Source: Achromobacter sp. MYb9 (GTDB lineage Bacteria; Pseudomonadota; Gammaproteobacteria; Burkholderiales; Burkholderiaceae_B). From it: a stretch of 64,000 nt of DNA. The notes under the pieces are model-generated. The model saw only the letters and a list, made by a program, of their open reading frames with translations. It made no database searches and had not been told where the DNA came from. Position 1 is the first letter of the stretch; every line of letters starts with the position of its first letter. The stretch is taken from contig NZ_PCOQ01000028.1 in assembly GCF_002975275.1 (NCBI RefSeq), positions 1-64,000 of the forward strand, in the 5' to 3' direction. A program made the translations under genes and the position numbers. Shown here piece by piece: positions 45,182 through 52,495 of the stretch.

Positions 45182-45607
45182 CTATGCGCGGCGCTTGGAG
45201 GATTCCCCTTTTTTAAGCACTGTCTGGCGTTCCGCTTCCGCATAGCGGTCTATGTCGTTCAGAACGAGCTGTTGGAACGCTGGGTTGAGACTGCGAAAGG
45301 TGAGAATCAGCGCCTGTTCCTCTTCGGAAAGCGCTGACGTCACCTCTCCATCATCTTGACCGAGAGATGGCAATCGCGCTGGGTCCAGCCCTTCTACAAA
45401 CAGTTGCCACAAATCTAGCCCGAAAGCCCGTGCGATTTCCGCAACGCTTTCAACTCCCGCACTACCCTCAGCGCGGCGGACACGGTCCACCGTCGACCGC
45501 GTTAAGCGGCCATTCGTTTTTTTCTCCAGTGCAGCGTTCGACAAACCAGCGCTGCGCATCAGCTGGTCCACGTTCGCCCCGACGATTTCTGTAGCTTTTT
45601 TTGCCAT
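45182..45607 (-). CDS. XRE-family (CI-like) repressor
   Basis: This 141-residue protein opens with MAKKATEIVGANVDQLMRSAGLSNAALEKKTNGRLTRSTVDRVRRAEGSAGVESVAEIARAFGLDLWQLF, a typical XRE HTH (helices about 20-40 and 50-68). The C-terminal half (TSALSEEEQALILTFRSLNPAFQQLVLNDIDRYAEAE) is probably a dimerisation helix pair. Its gene faces the Cro-like gene across operator half-sites, as in phage immunity regions. It most likely binds the AACCCA...TGGGTT sites near itself and at 44951-45016. Confidence 0.82.
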   Translation of the reverse strand: MAKKATEIVGANVDQLMRSAGLSNAALEKKTNGRLTRSTVDRVRRAEGSAGVESVAEIARAFGLDLWQLFVEGLDPARLPSLGQDDGEVTSALSEEEQALILTFRSLNPAFQQLVLNDIDRYAEAERQTVLKKGESSKRRA

Positions 45608-45639
45608 ACCGCACTATGCCGCGCAGGCGCGCAGATATG

Positions 45640-45671
45640 TGGGTTGAAATAACCCAAATATGGGTTAGAAT
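45640..45671 (+). promoter_or_regulatory. Operator/promoter between the XRE and Cro-like genes
   Basis: Three half-sites alternate: TGGGTT (45640), AACCCA (45651) and TGGGTT (45661). On the plus strand TTGAAA (45644-45649) and TAGAAT (45666-45671) are 16 bp apart, and the palindrome AACCCAAATATGGGTT fills the spacer. Transcription would start near 45678, so the Cro-like mRNA would be almost leaderless. Confidence 0.65.
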
Positions 45672-45679
45672 CCAAATCT

Positions 45680-45940
45680 ATGAGCGAACTTCAATTTTTC
45701 GACCGAGTGCTGGCCCGTCTCCGCGCCGTCCCATACACCGAACTGCAGACGGTTGCGGACGCTACACACGTGTCTCTTAGCAATCTTCGGAAGATTCGCT
45801 ATGGCGAGGTGAAGAATCCCGGAGTGCAGACAGTGCAGGCTCTGGACGACTACTTCGTCAGGATAGACGGCACTGGCGATCAACATTTTCAAACCTCTGA
45901 CTCCAGTCAGTCGTCCGACCTGCCCGCCAAGAAAGTCTAG
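45680..45940 (+). CDS. Cro-like small HTH protein
   Basis: This 86-residue protein has an HTH of the Cro/CI class (TELQTVADATHVSLSNLRKIRYGEVKNPGVQTVQALDDYF) and a short polar tail. There is no Shine-Dalgarno before the ATG, and the predicted start of transcription is 2 bp upstream, which suggests leaderless translation. It faces the XRE repressor, so it may be its antagonist. Confidence 0.65.
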   Translation: MSELQFFDRVLARLRAVPYTELQTVADATHVSLSNLRKIRYGEVKNPGVQTVQALDDYFVRIDGTGDQHFQTSDSSQSSDLPAKKV

Positions 45941-45960
45941 GTGGCACGGAACTCTGCTGG

Positions 45961-45977
45961 TGTTTAGCAGCTAAACA
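45961..45977. promoter_or_regulatory. KorB-type operator 2
   Basis: TGTTTAGCAGCTAAACA lies 55 bp upstream of the parA/incC start. It shares the A at the centre with operators 1 and 3. Its position suggests autoregulation of the partition operon by the KorB-like protein. Confidence 0.75.
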
Positions 45978-46032
45978 GGGGATTTTCGTTGGCTGCTCTG
46001 CACCGTACCTCACAACACAAGAGGGAATGCAA

Positions 46033-46788
46033 ATGCATATGAAAATTTTCGCAGTCGCACAGCAAAAAGGCGGCGTTGGCAAGACCACCACCGCTGTTAA
46101 TACCTCGTTCGAAGCAGCGGAAGCCGGGGCTAGGGTGTTGGTCATCGACTTGGATACCGGTGACCTCTCCAAAACCCTGGCTCGGTTCCGCTTGGAAGTC
46201 CCGGCAAGCGCACTCTTTCTCGACAGTACGCCTGTGGTGCCGACACACGATTCGAACATTTCCTTGATAGCCGCGGATCAGCTGCTGGCGAACTTGATCT
46301 ACATGCCGCTCGAGACCGCGCTGAGAAATTTCCGGGTAAACCTGTCGGCCTTCGCTGAAAAAGGTTATGACCTCTGCGTGATCGACACTGCACCGGGGGT
46401 AAGTATCGCCTTGGCTGCTGCCCTGCACGTTGCCGATGCGGTGATATCGCCCGTGGAGATGGAGGAGTACAGCATCGAGGGGATCAAGAAGATGATGCGC
46501 GTAATACTCAATGCGCGGCAGCGCAATCCTAAACTGCAATTTCTTGGGCTTCTTCCTAGCATGGTGGATCGGCGAAATCCGCGCCAGGTGCGACATCTGG
46601 AAGAAGTGCGCGCCGCCCACGAGAAGCTGCTTGCTCCCGTCACCATCGGTCTGCGCAGCAGTGTCGCAGAGGCGCTGGCTAGCGGCGAACCCGTCTGGAA
46701 AAGCAAGAAGACTTCGGCGCGTGCTGCCGGCGCCGAAATGCGCGCCCTGGGCCAGTACATCCGCACCAAGATGGGAGTGAAGGCATGA
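46033..46788 (+). CDS. IncC/ParA-type partition ATPase
   Basis: This 251-residue Walker-type ParA starts MKIFAVAQQKGGVGKTTTAVNTSFEAAEAGARVLVIDLDTGDLSKTL, with the deviant Walker A KGGVGKTT and switch aspartates. VIDTAPGVSIALAAALHVADAVISPVEMEEYSIEG follows. It resembles IncC of IncP plasmids, the partner of KorB. GAGGG lies 7 nt before the ATG at 46033; ATG at 46027 is too close to it. The stop overlaps the korB start (ATGA). Confidence 0.85.
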   Translation: MHMKIFAVAQQKGGVGKTTTAVNTSFEAAEAGARVLVIDLDTGDLSKTLARFRLEVPASALFLDSTPVVPTHDSNISLIAADQLLANLIYMPLETALRNFRVNLSAFAEKGYDLCVIDTAPGVSIALAAALHVADAVISPVEMEEYSIEGIKKMMRVILNARQRNPKLQFLGLLPSMVDRRNPRQVRHLEEVRAAHEKLLAPVTIGLRSSVAEALASGEPVWKSKKTSARAAGAEMRALGQYIRTKMGVKA

Positions 46789-47993
46789 TGGATCTGAAAG
46801 GGCTGGGTGACTTGGCATCGATGCTGGACGACCCGAAGCAGGCGGAGGGCTACAAGATGTACGACGTGGCCAGAATCCATCTCGATGCGCGGAATGTTCG
46901 TCGCGCCGGCAATCCGGGCCTGAGGCCGGAGAGTATTGCGGAGATGGCCTCGACTATTCGGGAAAGAGTTTCGGCAGGGAAAAGGGGCGTGCTGTGCCCC
47001 ATTTCATTGCGCCCTCACCCGACCATCCCGGGCGACTTCATAATTAATCATGGACACCGCCGCTATCTGGGCACGTGCGAGGTCGGTCTCGACGAGATTC
47101 CCGCATACGAGGATCCTGATTTCGACGACTTCGATCAGGTGATGGAGAACCTCCATCACGAGGGACTGACCGGGCGTGAAATGGCGGACTTCATCGGTGG
47201 CAAGCTTGCGGGAGGTATGACCCAGTCGAATGTCGCACTCAAGATGGGCAAGTCCAAGGCATGGGTCAGCATGCACGTCGCAATGCTCAACCTTCCAGAG
47301 CCGGTCGCGGAGGCGGTCGCGAATGGGCAGATCACCGACGTCACTATTGTCAAAGAACTCGTGATTGCGTATCGGGAAGACCCGCAAGCCGTTGAAGATC
47401 TCCTCAACGCGCCGGAACAGAAGCCCACGCGCGCCGCCGTAAAAGCCATTCGGCAAGGCTCCAAGCCGAAGGACCAACCGGCCGAGCCCAAGGGCGCTAC
47501 GCAGGCCGAGGAACTTGTCGAAGATCTTCGGGAGGGTCGGACGGAAGAGCAAGTCGTGGCGCTTGCTTCCCTTGCAGACTCGAGCGGCACCCGCTTTCAG
47601 CGTGAAGTCCCCGACGAGGTGAAAGCCGAGTTTCAACGCCATCGGGATCGGCTGGCGCAGGATCGGAAGGACGCCGCGAACCCCGCGCTGCGAAAGAAGG
47701 GTGCTGATGCCCTCGCTCGACTCATCCAAATCGCATTGAGAGACACTGGTCAAAGCTGCCGGGTGGCTAGCTTTTTGCTCGCTTGGTGGAATGCGACCAA
47801 CTGCGGCGGTTTCGACCTGACAGACTTTTGGAGCGTGGATCCCGAGGTCGCCGACGACATGCTTAGCGTCATCGCTGTGATCAGGCAAACACGGGCCTAT
47901 CCCGACATTCTCGGCACCGAGATCCGCGGGCAATTCGAGACTCTGGTGGCGCTCTGGCGTCCCCAGCTGTCCGAATCCAGACCCGTCGTTTAG
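46785..47993 (+). CDS. korB: KorB-like ParB-family DNA-binding protein
   Basis: The 402-residue protein matches the KorB branch of ParB: NPGLRPESIAEMASTIRE, PISLRPHPTIPGDFIINHGHRRYLG (CTP-binding box NHGxRRxxG, residues about 88-96), DQVMENLHHEGLTGREMADFIGGKLAGGMTQSNVALKMGKSKAWVSMHVAMLNLPEPVAEAVANGQITDVTIVKEL (HTH at about 147-166), then a linker and a C-terminal domain rich in helices. In RK2, KorB represses operons and partitions the plasmid by binding TTTAGCSGCTAAA; five such palindromes lie nearby. Its own stop is inside operator 3. Confidence 0.85.
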   Translation: MMDLKGLGDLASMLDDPKQAEGYKMYDVARIHLDARNVRRAGNPGLRPESIAEMASTIRERVSAGKRGVLCPISLRPHPTIPGDFIINHGHRRYLGTCEVGLDEIPAYEDPDFDDFDQVMENLHHEGLTGREMADFIGGKLAGGMTQSNVALKMGKSKAWVSMHVAMLNLPEPVAEAVANGQITDVTIVKELVIAYREDPQAVEDLLNAPEQKPTRAAVKAIRQGSKPKDQPAEPKGATQAEELVEDLREGRTEEQVVALASLADSSGTRFQREVPDEVKAEFQRHRDRLAQDRKDAANPALRKKGADALARLIQIALRDTGQSCRVASFLLAWWNATNCGGFDLTDFWSVDPEVADDMLSVIAVIRQTRAYPDILGTEIRGQFETLVALWRPQLSESRPVV

Positions 47994-48001
47994 CAGCTAA
48001 A
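47989..48001. promoter_or_regulatory. KorB-type operator 3
   Basis: TTTAGCAGCTAAA overlaps the korB stop codon and lies 28 bp upstream of the next gene (48029), which it may control. Confidence 0.72.
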
Positions 48002-48028
48002 CACCATCGAAAGGCAGCCACGATCAGT

Positions 48029-48421
48029 ATGAGCACTCACAAAGAAGGCGGTCGCTCGCAGCTAATGGAGCTTCGGACCGAGCAAGACTGCAGTAGGGAT
48101 GCAGAGAAGAAGATGTACTACTCCTTCAAGATCCAAACAACGCGGCAGCGGCTCCAGGAAGCGATGCGGACAGTCGTCGTAATGCAGATGCCAGCGGATC
48201 ATTCCGAGGATGAGATTTCCATCGCAACGAAGCGGATGGTCTCCGACGCCAAAGAGATCGAAGCCGTGTGCATGACGTTGCGGGTGCAAGGATGCGACGA
48301 AGGACGTTTTATAGAATGCCTTCAGACTATGACGGCGGAGCACGTGTTTGTGAAGCTGAGCCAGGCGAGTCCAGGGGATCTGGTCAACGCACGCCAATTC
48401 AGGGACTCTGAATCGTTCTGA
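48029..48421 (+). CDS. Hypothetical protein (130 residues)
   Basis: Polar, mostly helical product (e.g. RQRLQEAMRTVVVMQMPADHSEDEISIATKRMVSDAKEIEAVCMTLRVQGCDEGRFIECLQTM). No signal or membrane segment and no recognised family. It is preceded by KorB-type operator 3 and lies between korB and the H-NS-like gene, so it is part of the maintenance region. Confidence 0.6.
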   Translation: MSTHKEGGRSQLMELRTEQDCSRDAEKKMYYSFKIQTTRQRLQEAMRTVVVMQMPADHSEDEISIATKRMVSDAKEIEAVCMTLRVQGCDEGRFIECLQTMTAEHVFVKLSQASPGDLVNARQFRDSESF

Positions 48422-48510
48422 ACACCCATGAACGTCGTGATCCGCTACGCGGCACGAAGTCGCCCCTCATCTGCTCTCCTAACCAGTCCAAATTGTTCAA
48501 GGAAGTCGCT

Positions 48511-48858
48511 ATGCAATCCACGAAATCCCTCGCTAAGCTCACCGCACAAATTCAAGCTCTGCAGCGACGCGCCGAAGCCCTTCGCATCAATGGTCGAGCG
48601 TCTGCCGTACAAAAGATCGTCGCGCAGATGCACGAATTTCAGATTTCCCCCGCAGATATCCAGGCTGCATATGGCGCAGCGAAGTCAGCCCGCTCCAAGC
48701 GAAAGAAGGCCGTTGAGCGAACCCAATCTCGTCGCCCAGTGGCGCCGAAGTACCGTCATCCTGAATCTGGTGATACCTGGACCGGACGTGGACGTGTACC
48801 GCGTTGGCTAACGGCAGCAGAAAAGGATGGAGCATCGCGCGAACAGTTCCTCATCTAA
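48511..48858 (+). CDS. H-NS-family nucleoid protein
   Basis: From the ATG at 48511 (AAGGAAG upstream) the protein is 115 residues. A coiled N-terminus (KSLAKLTAQIQALQRRAEALRINGRASAVQKIVAQMHEFQIS) is followed by the H-NS DNA-binding motif YRHPESGDTWTGRGRVPRWL. Plasmid and island H-NS proteins silence AT-rich cargo and hide it from the host. Nearby AT-rich cargo includes the gene at 52496-53599. Confidence 0.88.
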   Translation: MQSTKSLAKLTAQIQALQRRAEALRINGRASAVQKIVAQMHEFQISPADIQAAYGAAKSARSKRKKAVERTQSRRPVAPKYRHPESGDTWTGRGRVPRWLTAAEKDGASREQFLI

Positions 48859-49024
48859 CGCCTGCTGGCCGGTGGCCTCTATGTTTTCCGGGATGCCCCG
48901 CAGAATTTCGTGACTGTCGTGCTGAATCGCCGGATATGGTCTGTTGATGATGGCGAAGCATGAACCAGACCAACTGTGAAGGGCCGATACTTGGTAAAAT
49001 GAAGGCTTGCCAGGAGACCACCAA

Positions 49025-49234
49025 ATGCTGACTGCTCACGACCTGAAGGACCGCCATCGCGCAGTCGTCAATGCGGTGGCCAGCCAGCGTCTCGAAGGGC
49101 TGGAGCCAGATTCGCGGACTATCGCGGATCTTCAGCGCGCAGCAGACGGAACCTTGAGCGTTCTGGAAGTGATCAACACTCTCCACGCACGGGTAGCTGC
49201 CGGGGAATTTCGTTCCCCCTCCGCCACCAAATAG
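49025..49234 (+). CDS. VbhA-like antitoxin of a Fic toxin
   Basis: The 69-residue protein MLTAHDLKDRHRAVVNAVASQRLEGLEPDSR... contains the Fic inhibitory motif SxxxEG (Ser20-Gln-Arg-Leu-Glu24-Gly25), whose Glu competes with the ATP gamma-phosphate in class I Fic proteins. AGGAGA lies 7 nt before the ATG. The Fic gene starts 38 bp after its stop, the usual antitoxin-toxin order. Confidence 0.85.
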   Translation: MLTAHDLKDRHRAVVNAVASQRLEGLEPDSRTIADLQRAADGTLSVLEVINTLHARVAAGEFRSPSATK

Positions 49235-49271
49235 CAGCGGCCGCCTCACGGGCGGCCATTTCGCTACGGCC

Positions 49272-50186
49272 ATGGCAAAGTATCCAATTAACGCAAAAGA
49301 CCCCTACGTTGACCCCGACTCGGGCGTTTTACGCAACCGTTTTGGCATCAGCGACCAAGCCGAATTGGATCGGGTGGAAGCGACCTTTGCTGCGGTACGG
49401 TCCTATGAGCTTGCCGTATCGCCCGTGCGCGGCGAGTTTGACCTGGCGCATCTTCAACAGATCCATCAACGGTTGTTCGGCGACGTCTATGAGTGGGCGG
49501 GCAGGATTCGCACGGTCGACATCTCCAAGGGCGCCACTCGTTTCGCCAGCCACGAGCAGATCGCCGGCTATGCGCCGCAGATCACCCGACCACTTTCTCG
49601 AGAAGGGCTGCTAAGAGGCCTCGAGCCCGATTCGTTCAGTGAGCGTGCAGGCCATTACTTGGGAGAGTTGAATGTGCTTCATCCCTTCCGGGAAGGCAAC
49701 GGCAGAAGTATTCGCGAGTTCATCGGTCAACTGGCGCATGATGCTGGCTACGGCATTGACTGGCAGGGTGTCGAGCGGGTTGAAATGACGCAGGCGTCGA
49801 TCGAAGCCTATCAAGGGGACTCGCAACGCATGGCGTCGCTGATACGTGCCAATCTCCGCGACCTGGAACGAGAATTCGCTCTGGACTTGGCGAAGGCGGT
49901 AGCTGGTGAGCGCGCGCATGTCGTACTCGCTGCTCCAGGGCACAGCTATGAGGGACTGGTCATTGGATCAACTGAGCGCTACCTGGTTCAAGAGCAAAAG
50001 GGCCGGGATGGAGAGATGGTCCTGCACCGCCGTCGCGCGCTCATCAACGTGGATCTGGCCACCCCGGGGCAGGTAATCGGAATCCGCTATCCACATGGTG
50101 GTGTTGGGTTGGTCGAGGGCTCTGAACCACAGGCCGAGGAAGCCTACTCGATGCGACTTCAACGCGATCGCGACCTGGGTCGTTGA
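49272..50186 (+). CDS. Fic-domain AMP-transferase toxin with a C-terminal KfrB-like domain
   Basis: The 304-residue protein has a Fic core (about 1-200) with HPFREGNGRS (His137-Ser146), the catalytic motif for AMPylation of target proteins. The C-terminal part (about 220-285; YEGLVIGSTERYLVQEQKGRDGEMVLHRR..LINVDLATPGQVIGIRYP) resembles the KfrB domain of IncP-type plasmids, giving a fusion of toxin and plasmid-backbone module. It is paired with the antitoxin 38 bp upstream. Confidence 0.85.
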   Translation: MAKYPINAKDPYVDPDSGVLRNRFGISDQAELDRVEATFAAVRSYELAVSPVRGEFDLAHLQQIHQRLFGDVYEWAGRIRTVDISKGATRFASHEQIAGYAPQITRPLSREGLLRGLEPDSFSERAGHYLGELNVLHPFREGNGRSIREFIGQLAHDAGYGIDWQGVERVEMTQASIEAYQGDSQRMASLIRANLRDLEREFALDLAKAVAGERAHVVLAAPGHSYEGLVIGSTERYLVQEQKGRDGEMVLHRRRALINVDLATPGQVIGIRYPHGGVGLVEGSEPQAEEAYSMRLQRDRDLGR

Positions 50187-50197
50187 GCCAGCAACTG

Positions 50198-50210
50198 TTT
50201 AGCCGCTAAA
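50198..50210. promoter_or_regulatory. KorB operator 4 (exact consensus)
   Basis: TTTAGCCGCTAAA matches the IncP KorB consensus exactly. It lies 11 bp after the fic stop and precedes the first direct repeat. Confidence 0.8.
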
Positions 50211-50270
50211 TTTCTACGGTCCGTTTCAGCAAACTCACCCGCTGTCACCCTGGCCAGTGCACGTTTCCGT

Positions 50271-50640
50271 TGACCAAAAAGGAGGCCCTGACCGCGAGGT
50301 CAGGGCGGTTCAGCGCAAAAACGCGCACGCTGTCTGGGACATGCGTCTCAGCAGAAATGCTAGCACGTGGCCATGGCCCCCGGCTGCACGCCAGGTGAGA
50401 GGCACGTAGCTCAATCGGTTCGGTTTAGCCGCTAAACACCAAGTTCAGAACACGTTTATCCGAACCCGTGGATATGTGGATGATCGCTTCGCGACCACCC
50501 GGCTCGCTGCGCTCGACCCGTGGACAACCGCTGATGGACAAACGGTGGGCAGGCTCCGCCTGACCACGCGCTTGACCACAGAGTATGCCCACCGGCTTCC
50601 CGCGCTTCTCCCACATACCCACCGGCCCCTACGAATTCCC
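50271..50640. repeat. Direct repeat copy A, rich in DnaA-box-like sites
   Basis: A block of about 370 bp that recurs imperfectly at 51646-52010. It begins with the hairpin GCCCTGACC/GGTCAGGGC (50285-50306) and continues with sequences around GTGGATATGTGGATGATCGC and GTGGACAACCGCTGATGGACA that contain several near-matches to DnaA boxes (TTATCCACA). It contains KorB operator 5. It could be a replication origin or transfer origin; no replication initiator is seen in the window. Confidence 0.6.
50424..50436. promoter_or_regulatory. KorB operator 5 (exact consensus)
   Basis: TTTAGCCGCTAAA lies inside direct repeat A. The matching position in repeat B has lost the palindrome. Confidence 0.8.
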
Positions 50641-50813
50641 AGATTTAAGAAGTCACTTCAAAACAGAGGGGCTAGCCAATCGTTGTTGTCCAATAGGGAG
50701 AGAGCAATACCACTACGCCTTACTGGTAACTGAAGCGTAATCCCAGCAGCATATCCTTCCGATCGAACAGTTAAAGCCCGCTGTTTTCGTACATCCATCG
50801 TTCTAGCATCGAA
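50641..50813. other. Spacer before the secreted-protein gene
   Basis: No gene is recognised in this 173-bp stretch. It is moderately AT-rich. Confidence 0.4.
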
Positions 50814-51581
50814 ATGTCAATGGAGGCTACTGTGGGATCTGGCATAAAACTCGTTTTAACCGCCGTAATGGTGAGTGTGACTTCCACTGCCCTTGCTCAA
50901 AAGGTACAAGAAAATGCCATCATGAATTCTGACGGGTCACGGACGATTCTCCGATCACAACAGTTGCCTGACGCGAACGAACGGAGGGCCCGCTGGTGCG
51001 CAGAACGCGGTGGCGTCGATGTCACCAACGAAGGCGACCTGACGTTGAGCGCCGGTGCTGAAGATGCAGTGGTCTGCGCGTACTCGGGTGATCAAAAGGC
51101 CGGCTTTAGTGGCGCTTACATCCCGAAGAAAGGGGAGCAGATGCCCAATGCTATCGCCCCAGATCCCAGCATTAGAAAGGCGCCCTCGCTTATCCCGGAA
51201 GAGCACCCAGCTCCTGAGCCTGAGGATTCGGCCAAATCTCCGTCTTCGTCCTTTGGTCAACAGATGTTCGCGGTACCGAGCATCAGCGTTTTTCCGAACG
51301 GCGGCTATACCATTGCTGTGAGCGAGCTGTTCTGGCCCGCGTCCTACGCCATCTTTCACGATTACCCGGCGGGCACTAGAGGCAGCGTGAAGTCCGAGAT
51401 TCTGCAGCTGAATTGCAACTGGCTCTGGCAGGGCAACATCACCGAAGGCAGGCACCAAGTTGACGGATTTGTCGCCTGCACCGGGCCAGCCGCCCCGGGT
51501 GTCGTGCAAACCAAAATGGAGGCTTGCGCTGGTCTGTGCGCCCGGGGAACAAACTCCTTTGTTGTGGTGCCGCGTAGTTAA
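50814..51581 (+). CDS. Putative exported protein (255 residues)
   Basis: A Sec-type signal (IKLVLTAVMVSVTSTALAQ, cleavage about residue 29) suggests export. The mature part is polar with a Pro/Glu/Ser-rich central linker (about 118-145) and several Cys (CAERGG, VVCAYSG, LNCNWLWQ, ACTGP, CAGLC) that may form disulfides. The C-terminal half has a FPNGGYTIAVSELFWPASYAIFHDYPAG segment. No family is recognised. It is framed by the two direct repeats, so it may have arrived with the duplication. Confidence 0.6.
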   Translation: MSMEATVGSGIKLVLTAVMVSVTSTALAQKVQENAIMNSDGSRTILRSQQLPDANERRARWCAERGGVDVTNEGDLTLSAGAEDAVVCAYSGDQKAGFSGAYIPKKGEQMPNAIAPDPSIRKAPSLIPEEHPAPEPEDSAKSPSSSFGQQMFAVPSISVFPNGGYTIAVSELFWPASYAIFHDYPAGTRGSVKSEILQLNCNWLWQGNITEGRHQVDGFVACTGPAAPGVVQTKMEACAGLCARGTNSFVVVPRS

Positions 51582-51645
51582 GGCTGGCCTCATAAACGAC
51601 GATGTCGGCCATGATTGTTGCGATAGTGGCTCGGCGCAACTCGTG

Positions 51646-52010
51646 GTCAATAAGGAGGCCCTGACCGCGAGGTCAGGGCCGTTCATCGCCATAGGCGCAC
51701 GCTGTCGAGTCGTGCGTCTTAACGAGAATCCCTGTACGTGTTCATGGCGTCCTAATTGCACGCCACGCGCCAAGCTGGCGGCACATCGGGCTCGGTTGAA
51801 CTGCCAAACTCCATACTCAAAACACGTCTATCCGAACCCGTGGATATGTGGATGATCGCTGCGCGACCACCCGGCACGCTTCGCCCGGCCCATGGACAAC
51901 CGCTGATGGACAAACGGTGGACAGGCTCCGCCTGACCACGCGCTTGTCCACAGGGTATGCCCACCGGCTACCCAGGCTTCTCCGACATACCCACCGGCCC
52001 CCATCAAGCG
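51646..52010. repeat. Direct repeat copy B
   Basis: An imperfect copy of 50271-50640. It starts with GGCCCTGACC/GGTCAGGGCC (51657-51680) and shares the cluster of DnaA-box-like sites, including GTGGATATGTGGATGATCGC and TTGTCCACA (51947-51955). Where copy A has KorB operator 5, copy B has a non-palindromic stretch. Confidence 0.6.
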
Positions 52011-52495
52011 GCCTTGAGATAAATACCGCCAAAACAGGCCCTGTAGGTACTACTGGCTCGTCGTTCCGTGGAAGCCAAGCCAAGCGGGTAAGTCGCCAAA
52101 GCTGCGGCCGCCGTCCGCCGATAAGTCCGCGGCCAAATCGGGTCTCAGGTGAGGCGGGCGATAGGCCGCACTTCTAGCCGACTCCTGTCGACCCAAGAAG
52201 GACGATCGATTTCTCCGAAAGCGGTCGCTCATCGTGAAAAAAGCTGCTAGCTATCCCCGCGCAGTAGTTTTGGCGCCTCCGCTAAAGCTTCAAAAGTTAA
52301 CGATTTCCGGGGCGGCACCTGTCTTAGAGCTTATCCTCGGTGTCCTTGCGAGAAAATACGCCAAACTTGAACGACGATTCGCCCCAAATGCTACCAACTC
52401 TTCGAGGCTAAATTCGATCCAGCATGTGAAGCTGCCCTTCGATCCTGCCTAGTTGTATTCGTCCAGAATCTTTGTCGCGGATCAGCTTGAAGCCA
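52011..52495. other. Intergenic stretch after repeat B
   Basis: No well-supported gene is seen; short open frames exist but have no Shine-Dalgarno or recognisable features. Confidence 0.4.

Noticed and set aside
50476..50733. Plus-strand open frame shared by repeats A and B (also 51848-52177)
   Set aside because: There is no ribosome site, the sequence is dominated by DnaA-box-like words, and conservation is equal at all codon positions as far as I can see, which fits a non-coding repeat.
52234..52452. 72-residue plus-strand open frame with a GTG start
   Set aside because: No ribosome site and no recognisable features.
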